Shown in pieces: positions 24,662 to 34,400 of a stretch of 64,000 nucleotides of DNA (position 1 is its first letter; the number at the start of each line of letters is the position of its first letter). The notes beneath the pieces are model-generated. The model searched no databases. It saw nothing but the letters and a program-made list of their open reading frames with translations, and had not been told where the DNA came from. Position numbers and translations under genes: made by a program. The stretch lies in contig CAITTG010000097.1 in assembly GCA_903895255.1 (NCBI GenBank), positions 1 to 64,000 of the forward strand, in the 5' to 3' direction. The DNA is from an uncultured Verrucomicrobia subdivision 3 bacterium (GTDB lineage: Bacteria; Verrucomicrobiota; Verrucomicrobiia; Limisphaerales; UBA11358).

Positions 24662-25879
24662 ATGAAATTGGGGTTTCGCTGGCTCCTGGGGGTGCTGCTG
24701 TGTCTCGCGCTCCGCGCGGGTGCCCAGGTGGACCCCTATCCGCGCGACCTGATTCAATTCGGCTATGATCAGCCCTTTGAAGGCCAGTCTCCACTGGGCG
24801 CGTATGCGTTTTATTACCACAACCAGCCGAATTTCATCGAGACCAACATGACCCTGCGGCTGGCGGTGGCACCGGTTTATCTGGACTCGGAGGTCGGTTT
24901 TACCAGTTTGTTGGGTCCCAACACGGATTTGGGCGTTGGCCTGGCGGGCGGCGGCTTTGCGGACGGTTATTCAGAAGTGCATCAGGGCTCTTACATTAAG
25001 CAGGAGTCGTTTAATGGCAACGGTTTGGAGCTATCATCCAGTCTGTATCATTTATTCAATCCGGGTGATTTGATCCCCTTGAATTTTGTGTTGCGTGGCA
25101 GCGCCCATTACTCCGAATACGAGCGGGACAACACCGCGTCCGACTTTGAACTGCCCAGCGACCGGACCACGTTTAACGTGCGCACCGGTTTGCGCTGGGG
25201 TGGCGTGGAGCCCACCCTGTACCCCGCCCTGGCCATGGAGGTATCCGTATGGTACCTGGGTTCCTTCCGGACGGAATACGGTCCCTACGGGTACTACAAC
25301 AACGGCGGCTACGACCGCGCGGTGAATGAGGCTTCACACCTGTTTTGGACCCGGGCCACGCTGGCTTATACCCTGCCCGAGAGCCAGCAATGCTTCGTCG
25401 TCAACCTGCAGGCGGGCACCAGTATTGATGCCGACCGCTTCAGCGCCTATCGCATCGGGGGAACGCTGCCGTTGGTGGCCGAATTTCCCCTGTCCCTGCC
25501 CGGCTATTATTACCAGGAAATCAGCGCCGAGCAATTTGTGCTGTTGAATGCGAATTACCTGCTGCCCCTGGACCCCGCCAAACGCTGGAACCTGAATGTG
25601 GATGCCGCGACCGCCTGGGTGAATTATTTACCCGGACTGGCCCAGCCCGGCGACTCGCTCAGCGGTGTGGGCGGGGGGATCTTGTACAAGGCCAAGTCGG
25701 ACCGCTGGAAATTGGTGCTGGACTACGGCTACGGCATCAACGCCATCCGCTCGGGCAGCAAAGGGGCCAACAGCCTGACGGTGCTGCTGCAGATTGACTT
25801 GGGCAAAATGTCCGGATCACCCTACCACCCCCTGCAACCCGGCCTGTGGCGCGGCTGGCGGGGGTTGTTTGGCGGTTGA
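24662..25879 (+). CDS. Secreted beta-rich, probably outer-membrane protein
   Basis: A 405-residue protein with signal peptide MKLGFRWLLGVLLCLALRAGA. The mature part has many short amphipathic strands rich in Tyr, Gly and Asn (YGPYGYYNNGGYDRAV, FWTRATLAYTLP, QFVLLNANYLLPL, WKLVLDYGYGINAIRSG, SLTVLLQIDLG), as in outer-membrane beta-barrels. The C-terminus ends in GLFGG, not in a terminal Phe, so a typical BamA signal is not obvious. I do not recognise the family. It is divergent from carB2 with starts about 100 bp apart and stands alone on its strand. Confidence 0.65.
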   Translation: MKLGFRWLLGVLLCLALRAGAQVDPYPRDLIQFGYDQPFEGQSPLGAYAFYYHNQPNFIETNMTLRLAVAPVYLDSEVGFTSLLGPNTDLGVGLAGGGFADGYSEVHQGSYIKQESFNGNGLELSSSLYHLFNPGDLIPLNFVLRGSAHYSEYERDNTASDFELPSDRTTFNVRTGLRWGGVEPTLYPALAMEVSVWYLGSFRTEYGPYGYYNNGGYDRAVNEASHLFWTRATLAYTLPESQQCFVVNLQAGTSIDADRFSAYRIGGTLPLVAEFPLSLPGYYYQEISAEQFVLLNANYLLPLDPAKRWNLNVDAATAWVNYLPGLAQPGDSLSGVGGGILYKAKSDRWKLVLDYGYGINAIRSGSKGANSLTVLLQIDLGKMSGSPYHPLQPGLWRGWRGLFGG

Positions 25880-25938
25880 ACTGGCCGTTGAAAACTCTTG
25901 ATTCCCGGGCCGCGACCTGCTTAAGTAAGCGACCGGTT

Positions 25939-26023
25939 GCGCATATGGTGGAATTGGCAGACACGCTACTTTGAGGTGGTAGTGCCGAAAGGTGTGCAGG
26001 TTCAAGTCCTGCTATGCGCACCA
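25939..26023 (+). tRNA. tRNA-Leu (anticodon GAG)
   Basis: An 85-nt class II tRNA. The acceptor stem pairs GCGCATA (25939-25945) with TATGCGC (26013-26019). The D-loop region is GGTGGAATTGGCAGACACGC, the anticodon stem-loop is CTACT-TTGAGGT-GGTAG with GAG, a variable arm follows, and the T-loop is TTCAAGT. The discriminator A and the CCA end are encoded. It decodes CUC and CUU. Confidence 0.95.
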
Positions 26024-26098
26024 TTTTTCCAAAAAACTTGAGTCCAAGCGGAAATCGTCTCCATGGTTTGCAAGAGGAAGATCCCACACAAGCACCGT

Positions 26099-27556
26099 AT
26101 GAAACCAGCTTCCTTTATGCCGGCTGCAGCCATCTCCCTCCTGGCCGGAGCGTTGGCGGCCAATGCCCAAGCCATCGTCCAGATTACCTCAAGTGATGAG
26201 GTTAGTTTTTTTGTGAAGAGCGATGGCAGTCTGTGGCGTGGCGACCGGACGCATCAGATTGCCGGGTGGCGTGAGCAAATGGCTGGCGCCACCCGGGAAT
26301 TCCAGCAACATCCGCAGTCGAGCCAGACGATGGCCAAAATGCGCGCATTAGGAGAGCATTTGACCGCCTCCAACTTCGAACCCATTGACCTGATTGTTTC
26401 AAATGGTGTCATGGCGGCGGCCATGAATCTGCAGGGCGACACCTTTTTCATCAAGGACGACGGCAGTCTGTGGGCCATGGGAAAGAATGAAGGCGGCTAT
26501 TTGGGGGACGGCACCTTTATCAGACCCGCCCACCCGATTCAAATTGTGGCCAGCGGCGTGAAAGCGGTGGCTTGCGGAGAAGACTTCACGATATTTTTAA
26601 AGAACGACAGCAGCGTCTGGGGTTTCGGCTGGAGTGGCGATGGTGAATTGGGCCTGGAAAACGAGATGCTGGCGCGACCGCAGCCGATCATCACCGGCGG
26701 AGTGGCCGCGATTGCCGCTGGCTACCTGCACTGGCTGTTCATCAAAACGGACGGCAGTTTATGGGGCCTGGGCAATAATGGCTATGGCCAGTTGGGGCAG
26801 GGCAAGCAGCTTAATCACACGCATGTGCCGGTTGAAATAGCCGGATCGAATGTGGTGACCATCGCCGCCGCGCATGGTCACAGTTTATTCATCAAAGGCG
26901 ACGGCAGCCTGTGGGCCATGGGCTTGAATGACTGGGGACAAATCGGGGATTGCACGATTGACTGGCCTTATCATCCCGAGCAAATCGTGCCCGACAAGGT
27001 TGTCGCCATTGCGGCCGGGTACTCGGGGAGTCTGTTTTTGAAACAGGACGGCAGCTTGTGGGGCATGGGGATTAATTGGAACAGTGACTATGGCGAGGGC
27101 GTGGAATTCAACTCAAAATGTCCGACCCAGATTTTTGCGGGCGACCATTCGGCGTTATTGGCCGGTTATTATTACAATGCGCAGCTCAAAACCTGCGCCA
27201 GCCTGTGGGCGGGCAAATTTAACCAGGGACTGGCTGGAGCCGGCTCCGTCAGTGACCAATCCGGGCAGAAATCCCAGGTCGCCAACCTGCCGGGAGTCAA
27301 TTTGATCACGATCGAACTGCTCAAGGATGGTGACGTTCGGTTGACTTACCCGGGCGAGGCGGGCGTGAATTACGCTGTGGAGCGTTCCACTAGTTTGGTC
27401 AATCCGAACTGGATATCCGAGGTCACCAACACAGCGCCGAGTGACGGGATGCTGGTCGTCACGAACACTCCCAACATAAGGGTGAATAACTTTTGGCGCA
27501 TACGCTCCGTACCCCAGGCATCCCGGCCAAGTCATTCAGTTCATCAGCCAGAGTAA
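26099..27556 (+). CDS. Secreted RCC1-repeat protein
   Basis: A 485-residue secreted protein with signal peptide MKPASFMPAAAISLLAGALAANAQ. It has about seven RCC1-like units; clear ones contain FFIKDDGSLWAMGKNEGG, LFIKTDGSLWGLGNNGYGQLG, LFIKGDGSLWAMGLNDWGQIG and LFLKQDGSLWGMGINW, forming a beta-propeller of roughly 50-residue blades. The last 80 residues (LTYPGEAGVNYAVERSTSL..NFWRIRSV) resemble the C-terminal module found on many secreted proteins of Verrucomicrobiota. The open frame begins at 26063, but the ATG at 26099 gives the clean signal peptide. Its target is unknown. It begins 75 bp after the tRNA. Confidence 0.85.
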   Translation: MKPASFMPAAAISLLAGALAANAQAIVQITSSDEVSFFVKSDGSLWRGDRTHQIAGWREQMAGATREFQQHPQSSQTMAKMRALGEHLTASNFEPIDLIVSNGVMAAAMNLQGDTFFIKDDGSLWAMGKNEGGYLGDGTFIRPAHPIQIVASGVKAVACGEDFTIFLKNDSSVWGFGWSGDGELGLENEMLARPQPIITGGVAAIAAGYLHWLFIKTDGSLWGLGNNGYGQLGQGKQLNHTHVPVEIAGSNVVTIAAAHGHSLFIKGDGSLWAMGLNDWGQIGDCTIDWPYHPEQIVPDKVVAIAAGYSGSLFLKQDGSLWGMGINWNSDYGEGVEFNSKCPTQIFAGDHSALLAGYYYNAQLKTCASLWAGKFNQGLAGAGSVSDQSGQKSQVANLPGVNLITIELLKDGDVRLTYPGEAGVNYAVERSTSLVNPNWISEVTNTAPSDGMLVVTNTPNIRVNNFWRIRSVPQASRPSHSVHQPE

Positions 27557-27718
27557 TTTTTATGGCATTATAAATTGCTTTAGCACGGATTTTTCAAAGA
27601 AACCTTCCGACTCCCTTGCAGCAGGGCAAAATGGCAAACCCCAGCAGGTAAAATCAATTTTTTCGGCTTGACCGGGCGTGTGGCGTAGCATTCAAGGCCG
27701 GGCAAACCCAGCCGCCGC

Positions 27719-28381
27719 TCAGAAGTGCCAGGTCAGGGAGGCCTCGATGGCGTGGGTATAAATGGCAGCGGTGTCGAAAACCACACCGTGATCCGACCAG
27801 TTTTGATCCGTGGTGCCCAGGAAGGCATATTTCAGACCGACATCCCAGCTCCGGGCGATCTGATAGCGAAAACCGATTTCCGCCTGGTAAGCCACCGACC
27901 AGGAGGTCGCGTTGAAGTTGGGCGCAAAGATGCCAATGCTACTGCCGTTGGAGACGTTGGACAGGTCAAAGATGCTCGCGACTCCGCCGACACCGGCGCT
28001 GACGAAGGGCTGGAACTTGCCGTGCAACGGGGTGTAGATCACTTTGGCCAGAATCGGCACCTGGTACAGGTTGGCGCTGGCACCCTCATTTGGATTGTTG
28101 CCGGCGATCGAGTTGATGCCGTTCCAGACGACGCCGGATTCAAAGGCCACGGCCCAAGCGGGCTGGAGCTGGTAGCCGAGGTCAAAACCGCCGCGGAAAC
28201 CGGTGTCTAATTGCAGATTGCCGCTGTTGCCAAAGGGACTGGAGCGGATGTTGGCGTTTTGGACGATGGCCGCGCCGGCGTCGCCCGTGAGAAACCAGTT
28301 GTTGGTGGACTGGGCCAGACCGGTGGCCGCCGTGAGGAGCAGTGTGCCACCCGCCAGCAGAGCAAATTTTGCAGTGTTCAT
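27719..28381 (-). CDS. Small outer-membrane beta-barrel protein (OmpW/OmpX-like)
   Basis: A 220-residue protein with signal peptide MNTAKFALLAGGTLLLTAATGLAQ. The mature part alternates short strands and turns (LQLDTGFRGGFDLGYQLQPAWAVAFESGVVW, FQPFVSAGVGGVASIFDL, WSVAYQAEIGFRYQIARSWDVGLKYAFLG) and ends SLTWHF, a terminal Phe suited for recognition by BamA. It fits an 8-stranded barrel of the OmpW/OmpX type. It lies 67 bp downstream of the giant gene on the same strand, so it may be its co-transcribed partner, but a small barrel cannot by itself pass a folded giant protein. Confidence 0.8.
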   Translation of the reverse strand: MNTAKFALLAGGTLLLTAATGLAQSTNNWFLTGDAGAAIVQNANIRSSPFGNSGNLQLDTGFRGGFDLGYQLQPAWAVAFESGVVWNGINSIAGNNPNEGASANLYQVPILAKVIYTPLHGKFQPFVSAGVGGVASIFDLSNVSNGSSIGIFAPNFNATSWSVAYQAEIGFRYQIARSWDVGLKYAFLGTTDQNWSDHGVVFDTAAIYTHAIEASLTWHF

Positions 28382-28448
28382 AGATTTTGTTAAGACAGTT
28401 GTTTGTCGGTCGACCGGGATGCTGGCGCGGCTAACGGCCAGGCGGAAA

Positions 28449-31400
28449 TCAAGATAGGGCAGCGTCGCTCAGGATACCATTCTTATCTTGCAGACCGGCC
28501 AGGTTGGCCTCCAACTGGGCCAGACCAGCCAGGGTGCCGCCGGTGTCAAACAAGAGCGCGACGTGGTTGTGCGCGTAGAGCATGCCGAGCCGGGTGAGGT
28601 TGGCCCCGGAGACGTTTTGGAGGAGGTTGCTCACCACCGGGTTGCTGGTGCTCAGGGCAATGGCGCCCACGGCGGCCACAAAGCCGCCGGAGTTGACGAG
28701 CTGCAGCCGGGTGGCGCTGCCGCTGTCACCGATCTGGGCCCCGGAGACCACGGCGCCACCGGTGAGGAGCTTGGCGATGCTCACGCTGGCCAGGATGCCA
28801 TCGCGGCCAGCCGCCAGACCATTGATGGCCTGGCCCTGCACGGCGAGCCGGCCGCTCATCGTGCCACTGACTTTGAAGCTGCCCAGGAGGTTGCCCAGGA
28901 CAATGACCGTGCCGCTGTTCGCGCCGCCGATATTGATGCCGCCGAATTGCGTCAGGGCGTTGCTGGCCAGATACGCGCTGCCGTTCGCGTTGGTCTTGAG
29001 GACGCCCACGCTGCCCTGCACCGCGATCGTACCGCTGAAGGCCCCGGCGGTGACCACCTGGCTGAGAAGGTTGCCGCGCACGATGATCTGGCCGGTGATG
29101 GCCCCGGCGGCGCTGATGGCGGTCACGCCCGTGATCGCGCCCTTGGCGTTATAGAGGACGGAACCCAAGTCGCCAGCCGTGGTCTGGATGACGCCGTAGA
29201 TGCCAGCGGCGGTGACCTGAATGTTCCCGAAGATGGAAGGCGCGGTGACATTGCCGAGGCCGGGGGCACCACCGGCAGTGGCGCTGCTCAAGCCGCCCAC
29301 GACCACATCGCCCAAAGCGCCGGTGCTGGTGAGGTTGGCGATCGAAAGCGTGCTGTTCACGGAACCGCCACTGCCTTGGAAGGCCAGGCTCTGAACGAGT
29401 GCGTTGGGGGCTTTGGCCGTGGACACGGCGAACTGCACGGCGGCAACGACCGGCGCGTTGACTGGTTGCTCATCGGTGAAGGTGATGACCTGGGAGAGAT
29501 TCAACGCAGCGGTGTCATGAACGTAGAACCGCACGGTATGGAGGGCGTTGAACGGCACCACGAAGGCATCCACGGCCGGATGGACGGCCGCTTTGCTGCC
29601 GAAGAGGTTGATCAAGGCGCTACCCTGGGCCAGCGGCGTGCTCACACTCACCGGCTGGCCGGTGGTGGAGGTCAGCAACCCAAAGGCGATGCCTTCAATA
29701 CTGGCCACATTGATCTGGCCGGTGGGCAGGGTGTCCGCCACTTCCACGCCCGTGATATTGTCAACCGGCAGCACAATGCCGGTCGCGCTCTTGTTCGTGA
29801 GGTTGGTGAAGTATTGCAGCTCGGGCGCGGTCAGGAGGTTGATGATGCTGCCATCCACGCTGATGTTGCTCAGGCCGGTGGCCTGGTTGTTCGAGGAATC
29901 CAGCCGGTTGAGGTTGAACTCGGCGGTGGAGCTGTTCTCGACCATGAGGGCGAGGTTGTAGGACCGGGCGACGGGGTTGGAATCGGTGATCCGGATGGAC
30001 GCCTGCGGGGTGGCGGCGGTCTGCGCATCGTAGACGATGGCGAAATGCGCGGTATTCGGCATGGTGCCGCCGCCGACCGGCGTGGCCAGAATCTCGCGCT
30101 GGATGCCGGCGACCGTGACGTTCAGGAGGGTGTTGCCATAGCCGGATTCCACAATGATGACACCCACCGAGCCAGCAATGATCTGGCCGGGAGCCGCGCC
30201 ATCGATGGTGAGCGTGCCGATTTTGCCGGTGACGTCCAGGGTGCCGTTGAAGTTGCCGCCCACGGTCATGTGATTGACGGAACCGAGGTCGATCTGGGCA
30301 TCGGGACCGACGTTGCCGCCAATGTTCAGGGTGTCGATCGGCCCCTGATAATGGAGGTTGCCGTTGAAATTACCCGTCACGTTAATCGAGGCGGAGGCGA
30401 AGTTGATGAGGTACAGGTTTTGGGCGCTGAAATCGCCGGGCACGTTGATAACGGCGGTATTGGTGCCGCCGGAGCCGTTGACAGTGGTGACCGTGGGCAC
30501 GGCCACGCCGACCACGTTGAAGGTGTCGTTACCCGAGCCCAGGGTGATGTTCAGCACGGCCAGACCAGAGTAGGTGATGCCGCCGGCACCCATGCCCAGA
30601 CCGGTGATAGTATTGCCGGAGAGAGTGCCCGTCTGGCCGGTGGCATTGGCGGTGTCGTCCACATTTAGCGTATCCGCGCCGGCACCGACCACGATCAGCG
30701 CGCCCTGAATGCCGGTGAGGAGGCCATTCACGCCCGGGGCGTTGCTGCCCACGTTGACGGTGTCGGCGCCGTTACCGGTATTGAGTTTCGTGGTGGTGGC
30801 GCTGGCAGTGCTTTGGAGGTTAAAGGTGTCGTTGGGCGCGCCGAGATTAATATTCAGCGCGGACAGGCCGGAGTAATTGATGCCGCCGGTCCCCAGGCCG
30901 AGGCCGGTCAGGCGGGTGGCAGTGAGCAAGCCGGTTTGCACCGCATTGCTGCCGGTGTCATCCACATTCAGGGTGGTGCTGCCGCCGCCGAGGATGGTCA
31001 GCGCGCCCTGAATCAGATTCGTGACGCCGCTGCCCGCCGGCGCGTTGCTGCCCACATTCACCACATCCTTGCCCGCACCAGTGTTGATACTGGTGGCGGT
31101 GGCACTGTTGGTACTGGTGAGGTTGAAGGTGTTGTTGCCGGAACCCAGGTTCACATTCAGCGCGGCGAAGCCGCCGTAAGTAATTCCCTGGGTGCCCATA
31201 TTCAGGCCAGTCAGGGTGGTCGACGTCAGCAAGCCCGTCTGGCCGGTGGTGTTGCCGGTGTCGTCCACGTTCAAGGTATCGGAGCCAGCGCCGACCAGGA
31301 TCAATTGACCGAGGATCCCGTTCGTGTTGCCGCCAGTGGCCGGCTCATTGCTGCCCACATTCACCGTATCAGTGCCGGTGCCGGTATTGACGGTGGTCAC

Positions 31401-34400
31401 GGCACCGCTGTAAGTGCTCTGAAGATTGAGCGTGTCGTTGCCCGAACCCAAAGTGAGGTTCAAGGTGGCAACCCCGGTGTAATGGATGCCGTTGCCGCCC
31501 ATGCCCAGGCCGGTGAGGCGGTTATTGGTCAGCGTGCCGGTCTGGACGCTGCTGCTGCCGGTGTCATCCACGTTCAGAGTGTCGGTGCCACTGCCAGTGA
31601 GATTCAAGGTGCCGGCGAGATTATTCGTGGTCCCGCTGCCCGCCGGGGCGTTGCTGCCCACGTTGACGGTATTGGCACCCTCGCCGGTGTTCAAATTGGT
31701 GACGGCTAGATTCGCGGTGCCCTGGACATTGAATGTATCGTTGCCGGAGCCGAGGTTGAGGTTCAGCACGGACAGACCGGAGTAAGTGATGCCGAGCGCG
31801 CCCATGCCCAGGCCGGTGAGCGTGGTGGCGGTCAAGGTGCCCGTCTGGCCGGCGGTGTTGCCGGTGTCATCCACGTTCACGGTGGTATTGCCACCACCGG
31901 TGATGGTCAACGGGCCCTGAATGAGCGTCGTGTTCCCGCCCGTGCCCGGGGCGTTGCTGCCGACATTGACGACATCCTGGCCCATGCCGGTGTTGAGGCT
32001 GGTGGCGGTGGCACTGTTGGTGCTCGGCACGTTGAAGGTGTTGTTGCCGGAGCCGAGGTTGAGGTTCAGCGCAGCCAGGCCGGAGTAAGTGATGCCTTGC
32101 GGGCCCATGCCCAGGCCGGTCAATTGGGTCGGCGTGAGGTGACCGCTCTGGCCGGCCGTGTCGCCGGTATCATCGACGTTCAGAACATCCTGGCCGCCAC
32201 CGACAATGATCAGCGCACCCAGAATGCCGTTGGTTTTGCCGCCTGTGGCCGGTTCATTGCTGCCCACATTCACGGTATCCGTGCCGCTGCCGGTGTTGAC
32301 GGTGGTCACGGCCCCGCTGTAGGTGCTCTGAATATTGAGCGTGTCGTTGCCCGAACCCAAAGTGAGGTTCACGGTGGAGACGCCGGTGTAATGGATGCCA
32401 TTGCCGCCCATGCCCAGGCCGGTGAGGCGGTTATTGGTCAGCGTGCCGGTCTGGGCGCCGGTGCTGCCGGAGTCATCCACATTCAGCGTGTCCTTGCCGC
32501 TGCCGGTGAGATTCAAGGTGCCGGCGATGCCGTTGGTGTTGCCGCCCGTCGCCGGGGCGTTGCTGCCGACATTCACGGTGTTCACGCCCGCGCCGGTATT
32601 CAGATTGGTGACGGTCGGGCTGGCGGTGCCTTGGACGTTGAAGGTGTCATTGCCCGAACCGAGATTGATGTTCAAGGTGGCCAGGCCGGAGTAGGTAATA
32701 CCCTTGGAGCCCATGTTGAGGCCGGTCAAGGTGGTGCCAGTGAGCAGGCCGGTCTGGCCGGTGGTATTGCCGGTGTCATCCACGTTTAACGTCGTATTGC
32801 CGCCACCCACGATGATCAGCGGGCCCTGGATCAGATTGGTGATGCCGCCGGTGGCCGGGGCCAGGCTGCCCACGTTCACCACATCCTGGCCCCCGCCCGT
32901 ATTCAAGGTCGTGGTGGTGGCGCTATAATTGCTGAGAATGTTAAAGGTGTTGTTGCCGGAACCCAGATTGATATTCAAGGCGGCGAGGCCGGTGTAGTTG
33001 ATGCCGCCCACGCCCATGTTCAGGCCGGTGAGGGTGCTGGCGGTCAGCATGCCGGTCTGACCGGTGGTGTTCCCCGTGTCATCCACGTTCATCACATCGC
33101 TGCCGGAGCCGGTGAGGTTCAAAGTGCCCGCGATGCCGTTGGTGTTGCCGCCGATGGCCGGGGCGTTGCTGCCGACATTCACCGTGTTGACACCCGCCCC
33201 GGTGTTCAGGTTGGTCACCGTGGAAGTGAAGGTGCTCTGGACATTGAAGCTGTCGTTGCCGGAACCGAGGTTGATATTCAACGTGGCGAGGCCGGTGTAG
33301 GTGATGCCGCCCGGGCCCATGTTCAGGCCGGTGAGGGTCGAATTCGTCAGCGTGCCGGCCTGGCCGGTCGTGTTGCCGGTGTCGTCGACGTTCAGCACAT
33401 CCTTGCCGGAGCCGGTCACATTCAACGTGCCCGCGATGCCGTTGGTGTTACCGCCGGTGGCCGGGGCGTTGCTGCCGACATTCACCGTGTTCACGCCCGC
33501 GCCGGTGTTGAGGTTGGTCACCGTGGCGGTGTAGGTGCTCTGGACGTTGAAGGTGTCGTTGCCCGAGCCCAAATTAATATTCAGCGTGGCCAGACCGGAA
33601 TAGGTGATGCCCTGGGCACCCATGTTCAGGCCGGTCAGGGTGGTGGCGGTGAGTAGGCCCGTCTGGCCGGTCGTATTGCCGGTGTCATCCACGTTCAGCA
33701 CATCGCTGCCGCTGCCGCTGCCCTGGACGATGAGCTGGCCGGCGATGCCATTGGTGTTCCCAGCAGTGGCGGGCGCGTTGCTGCCGACATTCACCGTATT
33801 AGTGCCGCCTCCGGTGTTCAGCGTGGTGACCGCCCCGCTGTAGGTGCTCTGAATGTTGAAGGTGTCGTTGCCGCTGCCCAAGTTGACATTCACAGCCGCG
33901 AAGCCCGTGTAATTGACCCCGCCAGGGCCCATGTTCAAACCGTTCAGGGTGTTAGCCGTGAGCAAACCAGTCTGGCCGGTCGTGTTGCCCGTATCATCCA
34001 CGTTCAGGGTGTCTTTGCCGGCGCCAGTGAGGTTGAGCGTGCCCTGAATGTTGTCGGTAAAACCGTTGGCGGCGGGCTCATTACTGCCGAGATTGACCGT
34101 ATCGGTGCCGGTGCCGGTGTTGACATTAGTAAGGGTCGAACTGTTGGTGCCCTGAATGTTGAGGGTGTCATTGCCGGAACCCAGGTTGACATTCAGCTTG
34201 TTCACGCCGCTGAACGTGATACCAGCGCCCATGCCCAAACCGGTGAGCGTGGTAGCCGTGAGCGTGCCGTTACGGGCCACGCCATCGCCGGTGTCATCGA
34301 TATTGACGATGGTCGTGCCCGGCGGGCGGGCGGGGATAAAGAGGCCGGTGTTGACCGCGCCAGTGAGGGTGATGGGACCGACCAAGCCGGCGAGCCAGCC

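Noticed and set aside
27557-27718. Terminator or small RNA between the RCC1 gene and the barrel gene
   Set aside because: The genes are convergent here and some T-runs exist, but I see no stable stem next to them.
28488-30668. Long open frame (726 codons) on the plus strand opposite the giant gene
   Set aside because: It is a shadow of the repeat-rich giant frame: Gly, Val and Asp-rich, without domain motifs. The same holds for 34665-36200, 37140-38927 and 38976-40997.
30360-34301. CRISPR-like array
   Set aside because: The regular spacing is 303 bp and in frame within a coding region; there are no short repeats with unique spacers and no cas genes.
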